Source of the DNA: Xiphophorus maculatus
Lineage: Eukaryota > Chordata > Actinopteri > Cyprinodontiformes > Poeciliidae
Reading direction: 5' to 3'
Length of the DNA stretch: 64,000 nucleotides
Assembly (NCBI RefSeq): GCF_002775205.1
Contig: NC_036445.1
Coordinates: forward strand, 1,756,802-1,820,801
This document shows positions 58,201 through 64,000 of the stretch, piece after piece; within the stretch, counting starts at the first letter, position 1, and the number at the start of each line of letters is the position of its first letter. The position numbers and the translations under genes were made by a program. The notes beneath the pieces were generated by a model. That model ran no database searches. It had not been told where the DNA came from and saw nothing but the letters and a program-made list of their open reading frames with translations.

Positions 58201-61200
58201 ACCAATTAGGTGATTTCTGAAGGCATTTGGTTGTATTCGTTTATATTTGGGGAAGCAAAATGGGCTGAATACATATGCACACCACACTGATGTTTTTGGA
58301 GGGAAAATCACCTTTACTTTCATTCATCTTCCATCTTCCTGTATTTGCTGCTTTGTGTTGGTCTGCTATGTAAAATCTCAGTAGAAAGTGAAAAAGTTCA
58401 GGGTGTATGAATGTTTTTGCAGGGCAGGATATTTTTCCTGTTGTGGCTGTCCAAACATTGTCTCCTCGTCTCCTTTTTCTTGCCTCTGGGATCTTCTTTC
58501 CTATCCGTCTCCTCCAGGTGCTGAATCCATCTCTGTGTACGAGGACGTCCTCCGCTCAGTCCGGTACCGCCTGGCCAGAGGCTCTGGCCGCTTTGAGAGG
58601 CGGTTCCGCCTGTCGTGCTCCGAGATGAATGGCAGATACACAAGCAACGAGTTGACTCTGGAGGTAACGAGAAACATCGCTCAAACAACATCCATAATAG
58701 CTTTCAGATCTTAGCCGTGACCTTTTGAAGCATTTTTCCAACAAAAGCTGGAAAGCTGATGAATGTTCTATATTAACTGGGTTGCTTTTTAAGTTATAAA
58801 GTCTGTAACATTTTCACTGCTTTCAGGTGAACTTCCTCCACTCTTTGGAAAGCCTATACCACCCTTCCCACCTGCTGGCCTCACAGCAGCAGTTCCTCCA
58901 TCCATCTCATCATTCCGGAGAGCTGAGTGGACACACCTTGCCGAACCCACATCGCAACTCAGGTAATATTCTCTTAACCACCTGACTGCCAACTAATTTC
59001 TTACCCTAAAAGCATCCTTTAAACCTTCCATGATGTAGCAGGAAATTTATTAAAGTGACCTATTATGCTTCCTTGAACAGTTTAGGATACATCTACAAGC
59101 TATACAAAACATGTTCATTACCTTTTTTACACAAAATTATTCTTTGATAGTAAGATTTTAGTCTGGTCAGTTCTGAATATGTTAAGCCCTTTTCAGAATG
59201 AGCTGTTTATGGCATCTTGTCACTTTAAATTGTAATAAGTTGCTGCTGGCTACACTTCCAAACTCTTGCACATAAAAATGGCTGCAAACAGAGGCACAAT
59301 TATACACTTGTACATCTTTGAAAAGCAGAAGTGGAGCTTTCTGCACAACAAACAAGAATGCAGCAAGTGGTTTCTGGATGGTAATTAAACATCAAAACAC
59401 TTGTCTTGTCCAGCAGCCATTGTACAGCGCGTGTAGAGGTAAAACCAGCTTACAAAATGTTAGGTTGGTTGCTAGGTGACGGACTGGGCTTTGTTGGTGT
59501 TTCTAGGTAACGGCACATGCCTGCTGATTTGATACATTTCATTCTGAAGGTCTTTAAAACAAGTAATTATCCAGACACCAAAAAACACTCACTTATCGCC
59601 AGTAACCGGTTGGGTTCTTTCTAAGTGCTTGAGCTGTTTTTAGAGGCAATTGAGACCCAGATGGAAGTACAAAAGCGTCCAAAATATGAATTTTTGCATA
59701 ATAGGTCTCTTTTAAATATCAACAAGTAAAATACAAGCTTTACTAAACAGAAAATGCTAATAAAAATTGTGTAGCGTAAATTTTAAAATTAGAGGTTGCT
59801 TTAGTCACAATCCCAGGCGGCTGGTTCAGCATTCGTGAAAAAGTGGCGGTTGATCTTGTTATTGTTTTAAATGACTGACACAAAAATACGCTGAAAATCA
59901 GCCAGAAAGATTTGACATTAGGCTGGGCCTCCATGCACGAATCCCAGGTGTGACATTGAGTGGATCGCAGAGGCTTGCAGAGGGCAGCCAGGCTTTCTGA
60001 GCTGAATACCAAACGGTGAAACCCAAACTGACATGCAGTTAAGTCCTGGAGGTTGACAGAGGGTTTGGGTCAAACAGGTGAGCAGGCAGGATGGCAGGAA
60101 GGCTTATTGATGACGGACCGAGGATCCTGACTGAGGCAAACAGCTGGTTCAGCTTTCAAATCAACACATCGAGCAAAATGAGTGGAGAATCACTGGAGTT
60201 TCTAAAAATGTAAAATAGTGAACAGATCTAAGCTGTTGTCAAGCACCTGCAAGTCAAAATGAGGAGTAGAGGAGGAACGCTGCAGGGGTTGGTTTGCCTT
60301 TTATTTGTATGTGGAGACAAAAGAGAAACTCAGAGTGAACAACCAATTATGTAAAACCAAAGATTTAACATTAACGTTTTTCTCAATACTTAAAAATGTT
60401 AATGTTGTTATAACAAAGCTGTTAAATTTCTATTCTTTATTTCTCAGTCTTGCCTTTCAGTGAGGCAGCTAAATAATTATCACTTTAACTTTTCAGTCAC
60501 ATTTCATGTTGTCTAGATGGAAAGTTTTGCCTTTTTTTCAATAAAGATTTTCTCAGAGGAACAGATTGATAGATTGATAGTAACAACATATCAGTAAACA
60601 TGTGTGACTTTCATTAAGACTGAATCAAGAAACAAAACCACTTAATCTGTCCTGAATAGAGATAAAAGAACAAGTTGTCTCCTGTTTAATGATCTCTCAG
60701 CTAGTTTATGGCCATCTAATGAACTGGTCTATAAATACATCTTTAAACTTAATGCATTTCCATAAACGGCTCCATGAGTCACCAGGATATTAATGGATCT
60801 GGAGGAGAATTTCACAGGAATAGAAACCCTCATTTTGTGACATAGTTGGCAGGACCTTCATGTGTTTGAGCTGAAATCTTAATAATACAGCTCCATAACT
60901 ACTGATGTAAATTTAATTCAGGTAATGTGAATATTTAAACCAGCAGGTAATGTGAATATTTAAACCAGCAGGACAAATTTTCAAGTCCTTTGTTGATTGT
61001 ACTACTGATACATTGACACGTGTATCTTATAAAGATCAGCTGAAGCCAGAAAATTAAAACCCCAGAAACATTTTCCCACATTATAACCACAAACTCTGAT
61101 GTACGTTATTGTTATGATAAACGAAGGGTCTGCAACCTGCGGCTCCAGAGCCTTGAGTGGCTCTTTGCATCATCTACATAGGGTCTTAATAACTCTAGCT

Positions 61201-62845
61201 AAACCCACCATTTTTAATATAAATAAACCAACAAATGTGGGTTTAAGCTTATTTTCTTTTGTTCAAGACATGCATCTATTGAATTTCCACTAATGAATGA
61301 CAGTAAAAGTGCCAGTAATGCTTTCTAAAATCTATTTTTCTTGCCAGTTTTTTACATAATTTTCCATCAATATCAACATTCCATAGAAGGAAATTTATTC
61401 AGCCTCTTTTAGTTTTATGTTTTTCTTTACTTAAAAACCTAAAAATAACAACATTGCGCATCGCAGTGGCTGCTGTCCCAAGTTCGTTTCCCTTTGCCGC
61501 ATTTTCCTCTCTGCCCTCTTTCTGTTGCATTACTGTAAAATAAAGTCCGCTAGTGCAAAACAAAAAAAAAAAATCAGTTATTAAAAAATACACAACTAAA
61601 AATAGGAATAAATTGCTGGTTCTTTTTTTAAAAGATATTTTTATTGTAGATGTCCAACACGATGTCCGTTTTCTTTATTGAAAAGGTCAAGTAACATTTG
61701 CAGCCTGAAATGTGTTTAATTAGCTGGACTGAGGGTAAAATTGGCTCTTTGGATGGTGAAGAGGTCGCAGTGTGGCATTTCCATTCATCGCCTTTGTGAT
61801 TCACTGCTTGTCTCTAAGTTGGCACATCTACATAAATACAACTTTTTTTTTTTTGCCCACTGTCTTTCACATAAAACTCAAACTCAGTAAGACTGGATGG
61901 AGGATGTCTCTAAACATCAGTTCTTGACACCAGTTCTCAAGTTAATTTCAGTCTAGACTTTGACTGGACCGTTCTAACTCATATATACTCGTCTGTCTAA
62001 ACCAGTAGCAGCTCCTCCAGAGTTAGCATGGGCCTTTTGGCTGGTTCTCTGATTGATACTCTCGTTGCTTGGTCTGTCAGTGTAGAGGGCCAGCCATGTC
62101 TTGTCTTTTCCTTATGATTAATTATGAATTAAATTGTCTTATCCCTAATCTCTGCTTTAAACCTCTTCTCACCCTTTCCCCAAACCTATCTGCTGCAGTC
62201 TTCACGTTGGTGTTTGTTCATTAATGTTTCTCAACAAACCTTTGCTCAACTACCAAGTAGAGGACTTTAAGGGACTGTTCTCTGCATTGTTCTTTTATTT
62301 AAATAGAGTTATCAGAGTAAAGGGGTTCAATTTAAATGCACACCACACTTTTCAGTTGCTGGTGTTCAAAACTGTTACAAAAAACATGGAGAACTGTCAC
62401 ACTTTTTCTTCATTTCTTTTAGTGGTTCCAGGAGCAGCCACCGTCATCATTATGGTCTGTGTGGGCTTCCTGGTTGTCATGGTGATCCTCGGTGTCTTCC
62501 GAATTCGCTCGATCCATCGTCGAGGTGAAGGCTCCAGGGGCGGGGCTAAAGAGGGCAGCAACCAATGGGACGACTCGGCGCTCACCATCATCGTCAACCC
62601 AATGGAGGTAGAGATAATTTCCCGATGATTGATGTCAGGATAAATCGATTTATTTTTTCGTTTATCCACTCCGCCCTCCTGTTTTCTCCCAGTCCTACGA
62701 ATCCCGTATGGGCATTTCTGCCGACACGGAGGGCGATGGAGAGGAGGAGGAAGAAGAGGCAGCGGAGTCACCTGACGACGCAAGCGATGACCAGCGGATC
62801 ATCATCAAGAAGGAGGGCAGAGACGGAAACGCCCGCCGCTACTGA
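28138..62845 (+). CDS. clstn3: calsyntenin-3, 18 coding exons, 957 aa
   Basis: Spliced CDS: 28138-28204, 32183-32305, 37316-37526, 39066-39274, 41610-41759, 43789-43974, 44655-44942, 45180-45292, 48743-48902, 49488-49547, 49662-49810, 51063-51211, 57041-57267, 57381-57542, 58518-58663, 58827-58962, 62423-62607, 62693-62845 (2874 nt with stop). Type I membrane protein of postsynaptic membranes; calsyntenin-3 is a synapse organiser that binds neurexins. Layout: signal peptide (1 to about 20), two cadherin domains (about 28-245, with DAD at 176-178 and NDVNEFSP at 142-149), a laminin-G/LNS-like domain (about 320-530, with sequon NWT 333-335), a further beta-rich ectodomain, a membrane helix (about 852-871) and a cytoplasmic tail with one kinesin light chain-binding motif (WDDSAL, 894-899) and a six-Glu run (924-929). 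Clstn3 rather than clstn1/2 is supported by MENDNTVLLNPPLFALDKDA, FATPGVRPLKLTT, absence of the clstn1 ten-residue insert and absence of a second WDDS motif. Length matches human (956). Confidence 0.97.
28504..29950 (+). repeat. tandem trimer of a dispersed repeat
   Basis: Three head-to-tail copies: 28504-28966, 28967-29333 and 29334-29950. Each begins CTAGCTGTGTTTCCATTAA (or close variants), passes a GTCAYGTGATSAACA block and a CAGGAAGTA block (28762, 29162, 29578), and ends near GACAAAGATTTGCSCACATT. The copies have diverged. Unit 3 carries an extra insertion. It lies in clstn3 intron 1. Confidence 0.85.
30561..30774. mobile_element. MITE with AAGGGGCAGTATT-type ends
   Basis: Ends TTTAAGGAGGCAGTATTGTG and AATACTGCCCCTTTAA are inverted repeats. 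The interior is AT-rich. This is a widespread fish MITE type. Confidence 0.7.
32183..32305 (+). CDS. clstn3: clstn3 coding exon 2
   Basis: Codons 23-63, start of cadherin 1: NKHKPWIETEYQGIVMENDN, then a block typical of CLSTN3 (TVLLNPPLFALDKDAP). Phase 1 at both ends. Confidence 0.97.
32505..33130 (+). repeat. GCTGAAACGATTAAT-family repeat, copy 1
   Basis: About 600 bp of AT-rich non-coding sequence shared with three more copies below (AGCAGTAATTAAGC, TATGTTCTACCCAAAACTCC, TTATCTGCATCTTTTAATGT, and an end like ATTACTAAAATAATTGTTC then TGCAGC). Same orientation as the others. Confidence 0.75.
33140..33520 (-). mobile_element. degenerate Tc1-like relic
   Basis: The minus strand carries decayed Tc1 sequence: the GGTGTGGCAGCATCATGTC block (transposase HGGGSIM region) and ACTGTGAGAAGCTTGTGGAA (near the transposase C terminus). 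No open frame. Confidence 0.6.
35633..35678. other. perfect 16-bp hairpin
   Basis: GGTTATGTGGTGACAC (35633-35648) and its exact reverse complement (35663-35678) around a 14-base loop, in clstn3 intron 2. Not obviously part of a larger repeat in this window. Confidence 0.85.
35879..36476 (+). repeat. GCTGAAACGATTAAT-family repeat, copy 2
   Basis: Begins GGGCTGAAACAATTATTTGA and ends ATAATTGTTAGTCGCAACCC. Interior shared with copies 1, 3 and 4. Confidence 0.75.
37316..37526 (+). CDS. clstn3: clstn3 coding exon 3 (cadherin 1)
   Basis: Codons 64-133 with a split Lys134. Encodes GEICGFRVHNG, STGEGLVRSKEPLDCESQ and FTIQAYDCGEGPDG, all strongly conserved in calsyntenins. Donor AA|GTTAGT. Confidence 0.97.
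37578..38529. mobile_element. MITE-like element, GGCCCGGGGGCC family
   Basis: Starts GTGTCAAACTGAAGGCCCGG and ends GGCCCTAAATGAAAACGAGT followed by TTAACGCCCC, imperfect inverted ends of a common teleost element with an interior of decayed AT-rich sequence. The next repeat begins immediately after it. Confidence 0.6.
38530..39016 (+). repeat. GCTGAAACGATTAAT-family repeat, copy 3
   Basis: Begins GGGCTGAAACGATTAATCAG and ends about 50 bp before exon 4. Same orientation as copy 4 on the other side of the exon. Confidence 0.8.
39066..39274 (+). CDS. clstn3: clstn3 coding exon 4 (cadherin 1/2 junction)
   Basis: Codons 134-203. Encodes ATVHVRVNDVNEFSPVFVER (calcium-binding linker) and EALDADCSPQYSQICFY (DAD calcium motif of cadherin 2). 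209 bp, so skipping would shift the frame. Confidence 0.97.
39413..40061 (+). repeat. GCTGAAACGATTAAT-family repeat, copy 4
   Basis: Begins AGCTGAAACGATTAATTGTG and ends AATCGTCGGTTGCAGCCCCA. The ends are imperfect inverted repeats (GGCTGMAACGATTA), supporting a MITE-like origin. It begins 139 bp after exon 4. Confidence 0.8.
40110..40620 (-). mobile_element. Tc1-like transposase relic
   Basis: The minus-strand frame 40403-40600 keeps GAGSIMQ (from HGGGSIM), VDGKMDGSKVKYWKKTW and WPSQSSDLNPF, the diagnostic WPxQSPDLNP catalytic-region motif, with an internal deletion. The adjacent AAATCACCTAATTGG segment belongs to the same dispersed element type seen at 58190 and 61900. Confidence 0.75.
40643..40684. 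other. two overlapping, mutually exclusive hairpins
   Basis: Stem A pairs GGTGCTTCAC (40643-40652) with 40659-40668. Stem B pairs CAGACATGTGAAG (40652-40664) with 40672-40684. The shared arm means only one can form. Both stems are perfect. Intron 4. Confidence 0.8.
40685..41609 (+). other. clstn3 intron 4, 3' part
   Basis: No recognised repeat or exon. A CT-rich stretch (about 41160-41450) precedes exon 5 without forming a plausible exon. Confidence 0.5.
41610..41759 (+). CDS. clstn3: clstn3 coding exon 5 (cadherin 2)
   Basis: Codons 204-253, phase 1 at both ends. Encodes NIKNTEPLDSKRQRVHTFWV, TAFDCGKNRAQADA and KPSCKPGWIG, the end of cadherin 2. Confidence 0.96.
42435..42960. mobile_element. 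MITE-like element, GGTGCATTCACACC family
   Basis: Starts AGGGTGCATTCACACCAACC and ends near GCGAAAGCAAACCACAACAG, ends typical of an abundant teleost element. Contains GGCATTCTGGGTAAATAC (42685-42702), a ZNF143-like block on the minus strand. A decayed TACTTGAGTAA fragment (about 42140-42212) lies just upstream. Confidence 0.55.
43789..43974 (+). CDS. clstn3: clstn3 coding exon 6
   Basis: Codons 254-315, phase 1 at both ends. Encodes WTKRVEYTPGSGSIPLFPSL, LETCEETVWNIQATVELQT and GCDRDSYSDRSVRRLCG, the calsyntenin linker into the LNS-like domain. Confidence 0.97.
44041..44585 (-). mobile_element. AGTGACCTATTATGC-family MITE, copy 1 (minus)
   Basis: In reverse complement it starts TTTAAAGGTGACCTGTTATG and aligns along its length with 49953-50570 and 59052-59716. 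Carries GTTACCTAGCAAC (44217-44229) and a GTCACCCAGCAAC variant (44248-44260). Confidence 0.75.
44655..44942 (+). CDS. clstn3: clstn3 coding exon 7 (LNS-like domain start)
   Basis: Codons 316-411, the largest coding exon. Encodes EVDLLPPPSPAANWTSALP (sequon NWT, conserved in calsyntenins), VFSFNGSN, DHFTLQLWMRRG and EEETIVCSTVKN. The Ser/Pro-rich part (about 326-350) is the least conserved. Donor G|GTTCGT. Confidence 0.95.
45180..45292 (+). CDS. clstn3: clstn3 coding exon 8
   Basis: Codons 412-449, ending in phase 0. Encodes DDSYSHYSLSVHGCRLSLFY and PVKFLWKLEQ. The donor CAG|GTCCTG is weak at +3 to +6, but no better in-phase donor is nearby and the join to exon 9 restores the family sequence LEQVCD. 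Confidence 0.93.
45293..48742 (+). other. clstn3 intron 8
   Basis: A 3.45-kb intron. Apart from copy E above and a CTCCAGTTCTCCAAG fragment near 47195, it appears unique and AT-rich with no exon. Confidence 0.6.
46538..47060 (-). repeat. TACTTGAGTAA-family repeat, copy E (minus)
   Basis: Begins GATGGGTCGAGTCC, has repeated ACTCAAGTAAAAGTA motifs, and ends GTTACAACCCACCTCTGG. Some 500 bp in clstn3 intron 8. Confidence 0.7.
48743..48902 (+). CDS. clstn3: clstn3 coding exon 9
   Basis: Codons 450-502. Encodes VCDSEWHHLSLSVQFPSVTL, YVDGVTFDPALIHDNG and MLIGACW, the core of the LNS-like domain. Donor TGGG|GTTCGT, phase 1. Confidence 0.96.
49488..49547 (+). CDS. clstn3: clstn3 coding exon 10 (60-bp variable exon)
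   Basis: Codons 503-522: EPEEKQKEILNNTIPEGKDS. Exactly 60 bp and phase 1 at both ends, so it could be skipped without frameshift. This acidic/basic loop is also the variable part between calsyntenins. Contains sequon NNT. Confidence 0.9.
49662..49810 (+). CDS. clstn3: clstn3 coding exon 11
   Basis: Codons 523-572, ending in phase 0. Encodes FVGGYHGLLSGVTVRPGSVE and VVECLYACREGLDFGDLETL, the end of the LNS-like domain. Confidence 0.96.
49953..50570 (+). mobile_element. AGTGACCTATTATGC-family MITE, copy 2 (plus)
   Basis: Aligns with 59052-59716 across its length (GCACAAAATTATTCTT, GATTATAGTCTGGTCA, GTACATCTTTGAAAAGCAGA, AAGTGGTTTCTGGAT, TCCAGACACCAAAAA). Two X-box-like motifs (50418-50430 and 50445-50457). 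Followed at about 50845-50955 by the 3' end of a Tc1-associated repeat (TGTGAATACTTTTGCAAGGC). Confidence 0.8.
51063..51211 (+). CDS. clstn3: clstn3 coding exon 12
   Basis: Codons 573-621 (phase 2 end). Encodes VHVNPSQSVLVLEGDDIESF and SLRFATPGVRPLKLTTS, a segment that matches CLSTN3 better than CLSTN1 or CLSTN2. Confidence 0.97.
53541..54013. mobile_element. MITE-like element with GAGCCGG ends
   Basis: Starts GGAGCCGGTCCAAAGCACAG and ends GAAAAGGCTTGAGCCGGCCC, imperfect inverted ends of a type common in fish (GGGCCGGC-ended elements). Lies in intron 12. Confidence 0.5.
55344..55362. repeat. (ATC)n microsatellite
   Basis: Six perfect ATC trinucleotides in intron 12. Confidence 0.85.
55987..56136. 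mobile_element. 150-bp near-perfect palindromic MITE
   Basis: The two halves (from CTACACTGTAAAAACAAACG inward and from the other end) are almost exact reverse complements over about 70 bp each, so the entire element can fold into one hairpin. This is a known fish MITE shape. Confidence 0.85.
56315..56826 (+). repeat. TACTTGAGTAA-family repeat, copy F (plus)
   Basis: Shares ACACACCTGCAGTTTTT, CTTGAGTAGACCTTTTACTA, GTTGAAGTAGTGCTACT and a GGGTACTCTACCCTCCTC end with the other copies. It lies 210 bp upstream of exon 13. Confidence 0.7.
57041..57267 (+). CDS. clstn3: clstn3 coding exon 13
   Basis: Codons 622-697. Encodes CFNEESCLSLKQLEGYLVVL, QPDAPQISLSG and GVPLFPELRIVC, the start of the membrane-proximal beta-rich region. 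Confidence 0.96.
57381..57542 (+). CDS. clstn3: clstn3 coding exon 14
   Basis: Codons 698-751, phase 1 at both ends. Encodes MSDAVAHTLDGCEVQPLGEE, LNPEREELLVDMDV and GLDIINTTAYIAITG (sequon NTT). Confidence 0.95.
57628..58136. mobile_element. GCTGGACGATA-family element, fullest copy, with long inverted ends
   Basis: Left end AAGGCTGGACGATATGGGTG and the reverse complement of the right end (GGGCTAGGACTGACCAATAC, then GGCTGAAAAACG) are imperfect inverted repeats extending about 70 bp. The interior has GTTGCTAGGCAAC (57897-57909) and a ZNF143-like site (57959-57981). About 510 bp, non-autonomous. Confidence 0.7.
58190..58435 (+). repeat. Tc1-associated dispersed repeat, 3' fragment
   Basis: Contains CAATTAGGTGATTTCTGAAG, GGGCTGAATACATATGCACA, TTTGTGTTGGTCTGCTATGT and ends GTATGAATGTTTTTGCAGGG, all recalled as the end of a widespread teleost element. 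Lies about 80 bp upstream of exon 15. Confidence 0.6.
58518..58663 (+). CDS. clstn3: clstn3 coding exon 15
   Basis: Codons 752-800, ending in phase 0. Encodes AESISVYEDVLRSVRYRLAR and RRFRLSCSEMNGRYTSNELT, the most conserved juxtamembrane ectodomain motif of calsyntenins. Confidence 0.97.
58827..58962 (+). CDS. clstn3: clstn3 coding exon 16 (stalk)
   Basis: Codons 801-845. Encodes VNFLHSLESLYHPSHLLASQ and a His/Ser/Pro-rich stalk (HPSHHSGELSGHTLPNPHRN). This is the region where calsyntenins are shed by metalloproteases, inferred from the family. Confidence 0.93.
59052..59716 (+). mobile_element. AGTGACCTATTATGC-family MITE, copy 3 (plus, full length)
   Basis: Left end AAAGTGACCTATTATGC and right end GCATAATAGGTCTCTTTTAAA are inverted repeats defining the element at about 665 bp. 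X-box-like GTTGCTAGGTGAC (59468-59480) and GTTTCTAGGTAAC (59499-59511). Intron 16. Confidence 0.85.
60919..60968 (+). repeat. two-copy 25-bp tandem duplication
   Basis: CAGGTAATGTGAATATTTAA followed by ACCAG is repeated twice with no mismatch and a 25-bp period. Intron 16. Confidence 0.9.
61126..61775. mobile_element. MITE-like element, CAACCTGCGGCTC family
   Basis: Begins GGGTCTGCAACCTGCGGCTC and ends AAAATTGGCTCTTTGGATGG with GTCGCAG after it, imperfect inverted ends of a common teleost element. Confidence 0.6.
61890..62395 (+). repeat. Tc1-associated dispersed repeat next to exon 17
   Basis: From memory matches a widespread teleost element: GACTTTGACTGGACCGTTC, CTGGTTCTCTGATTGATACT, TTGTTCATTAATGTTTCTCA, TTATCAGAGTAAAGGGGTTC and GCACACCACACTTTTCAG in order. 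Ends about 28 bp before exon 17. Confidence 0.6.
62423..62607 (+). CDS. clstn3: clstn3 coding exon 17 (membrane helix and WDDS motif)
   Basis: Codons 846-907. Encodes GAATVIIMVCVGFLVVMVIL then a basic stop-transfer RIRSIHRR, and WDDSALTIIVNPME, where WDDS is the kinesin light chain-binding motif of calsyntenins. Phase 0 end. Confidence 0.97.
62693..62845 (+). CDS. clstn3: clstn3 coding exon 18 (acidic tail)
   Basis: Codons 908-957 and TGA at 62843-62845. Encodes SYESRMGISADTEGDG, six consecutive Glu, AAESPDDASDDQRIIIKKEG and ends NARRY. The RII and terminal RY echo human CLSTN3, and the second WDDS of CLSTN1 is absent. Confidence 0.95.
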   Translation, partial: SYESRMGISADTEGDGEEEEEEAAESPDDASDDQRIIIKKEGRDGNARRY

Positions 62846-63700
62846 GCTGTATCTCTCCATAAATCAGCTCCCCAGTCACACACTCCGACACTTTTAATAT
62901 CAAACTGACGCCACTAGTATAAGGAATGTATGCTTACAAACACTTCGCACAACACAATCACCGTAATACTCTCGACGCTCAAACGCCATATGTGACCTAT
63001 AGCCGACAACAGGCTGCTGTTCTCCACTTAAATGTTCAATGGCACAATGTGTACAGTTAATGTAATTTACCCGCCTAAACAAACCCCCTCCACCAGAATC
63101 GTTTGTGGTGCACTCGTTCTAAAGCAGAAATTGGTGTCTGTATAGTGTAACGCTGGTTGAAAGGGACTGTTTAATCATCAAGAAAAATATTGATTGTATT
63201 CTATACTTTGTTAATGAGAAGAATGAAGCAAAATGTCAGCTGCAACAAGGTTTTGAGTCGAACCTTAAGCAAAGACACAATCCTTGATCCCGACACGTCT
63301 TTGAGCCTCTTTGGTAGACTCAGAAAGTCTGTGCACAAGCTCTCCTCTCCCTCTCTGCCACAGACTGAAGGCAGTGAAATTAGACGCTCTCAGCTATTCA
63401 AAAGAAACTCCTCAATGTCCTTGCAATTTTATTTCCATTTATGTAATAAAGAGGATCTCTAAGGTGCACACACCCCTGTTAAAATACATTTCAAAACTTT
63501 TTCTACCACCAAAGACATTTGAGCTGTGAAATTCAACTGAAAAACAAACAAGAAAGATGCAATAATCTCACTGCATAACTCCGGTTCCTCGTATCTAACG
63601 TATTCTAGAAGCGTCTTTTAATTTCAGCATTCAGTTCTTAGTTTATCAGTGATGTGCTTTCTGTGATTCTGAGAAATAAAATCCGTCTTGATCTTCAGCT
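62846..63700 (+). other. clstn3: clstn3 3' UTR
   Basis: Non-coding sequence after the stop with candidate polyadenylation signals AATAAA at 63445-63450 and 63675-63680. The end is inferred; either signal could be used. Confidence 0.6.
63445..63450 (+). terminator. clstn3 polyadenylation signal (proximal)
   Basis: AATAAA 600 bp after the stop codon. A second at 63675-63680 would give a longer 3' UTR. Confidence 0.5.
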
Positions 63701-63807
63701 TTTCATCAGACACATGAAGATTTTGGGTCAGAGATTACTGCCATTTGGAAGAGTTTTAAAGAAATTATCAGATGAAAATCCCACAGCATTATGCTGCCTC
63801 CACTTGA

Positions 63808-64000
63808 GGTGGGTGGAGTACTCAAAAATACTCAAGTAAGAGTAGCACTACTTCAACATATTAACTCCAGTAAAAGTAAAAAGACAGCAAGAAGCTACTC
63901 CAGAGTAAAGAAGTATTTGGTAAAAATGCTGCTCAAGTACAGAGTATCATTTTTGCATTTAATATCTAAAAATTACATCAGCAAATGGACCAAAATATAA
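63808..64000 (-). repeat. TACTTGAGTAA-family repeat, copy G (minus, cut by window)
   Basis: Begins GAGGTGGGTGGAGTACTCAA and shows AAGTAAGAGTAGCACTACTT and related motifs. It continues beyond the right edge. Confidence 0.75.

Larger units (their letters stand above)
58963..62422 (+). other. clstn3 intron 16
   Basis: A 3.46-kb intron, mostly repeats listed separately. The interval 59717-60918 shows nothing recognisable. In placental mammals a separate adipocyte product (CLSTN3B) starts within the corresponding region; I see no comparable conserved exon here. Confidence 0.6.

Noticed and set aside
62224..62628. Open frame entering clstn3 exon 17 from intron 16, with its own ATG, reminiscent of mammalian CLSTN3B
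   Set aside because: The upstream part lies in a dispersed Tc1-associated repeat (61890-62395), and a normal acceptor separates it from exon 17. The frame is open by chance; no conserved residues precede the membrane helix.
28138..62845. Identity as clstn1 or clstn2 instead of clstn3
   Set aside because: The clstn1 insert between AG and EICGF is absent, the second C-terminal WDDS motif is missing, the MENDNTVLLNPP and FATPGVRPL segments match CLSTN3, and the lpcat3 neighbour fits 12p13 synteny.
1..64000. CRISPR arrays, operons, prophage or other prokaryotic systems
   Set aside because: Spliced vertebrate genes and teleost repeats throughout. Regularly spaced repeats here are minisatellites or MITEs without spacer-type arrays.
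1..64000. tRNA or snRNA genes
   Set aside because: The only Pol III box pair found is the SINE head at 25772-25826, which lacks a complete cloverleaf.

Overview
The window is vertebrate nuclear DNA, almost certainly from a teleost fish. Genes are split into short exons with GT-AG introns. Introns and spacers are AT-rich and packed with dispersed repeats I recognise from teleosts: Tc1-like transposon relics, palindromic MITE-like elements and a tRNA-headed SINE. The repeat mix fits a percomorph, perhaps a cyprinodontiform, but I cannot fix the species.

Two complete protein-coding genes lie on the + strand in tandem. (1) lpcat3 (MBOAT5), a lysophospholipid acyltransferase of the ER: 12 coding exons between 2804 and 23975 give 464 residues, and a 13th exon holds only 3' UTR. 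(2) clstn3 (calsyntenin-3), a synaptic type I membrane protein with two cadherin domains: 18 coding exons between 28138 and 62845 give 957 residues, preceded by a CpG-rich promoter region and probably a non-coding first exon near 27000-27474. Every exon junction was checked for phase. Both frames stay open from ATG to stop and match the family lengths (human 487 and 956).

Layout. 1-2803: upstream flank with a degenerate tandem repeat, a promoter-like motif cluster near 985-1110 and the lpcat3 proximal promoter. 2804-24225: lpcat3, with three Tc1-like relics, one further probable DNA-transposon relic, several MITEs and a nearby inverted repeat pair in intron 8. 24226-26990: intergenic, with an (AT)n microsatellite and a SINE. 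26990-28137: clstn3 promoter and 5' leader. 28138-62845: clstn3, whose introns carry at least six recurring repeat families. Noteworthy are a tandem trimer in intron 1, direct repeats hugging exon 4 and inverted copies bracketing exons 7-11. 62846-64000: clstn3 3' UTR, then a repeat cut by the window edge.

The two genes do not form a pathway. Their adjacency is a syntenic relic: in human both sit on 12p13.31, separated by complement genes and oriented divergently, whereas here they are adjacent and tandem. I found no undescribed gene system. The most unusual signals are in the repeats: several families carry conserved RFX X-box-like and ZNF143-like promoter motifs, and some copies are placed where they could affect splicing, back-splicing or exon deletion. 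Repeat names rest on remembered teleost sequences and internal comparison within the window, not on a database search.
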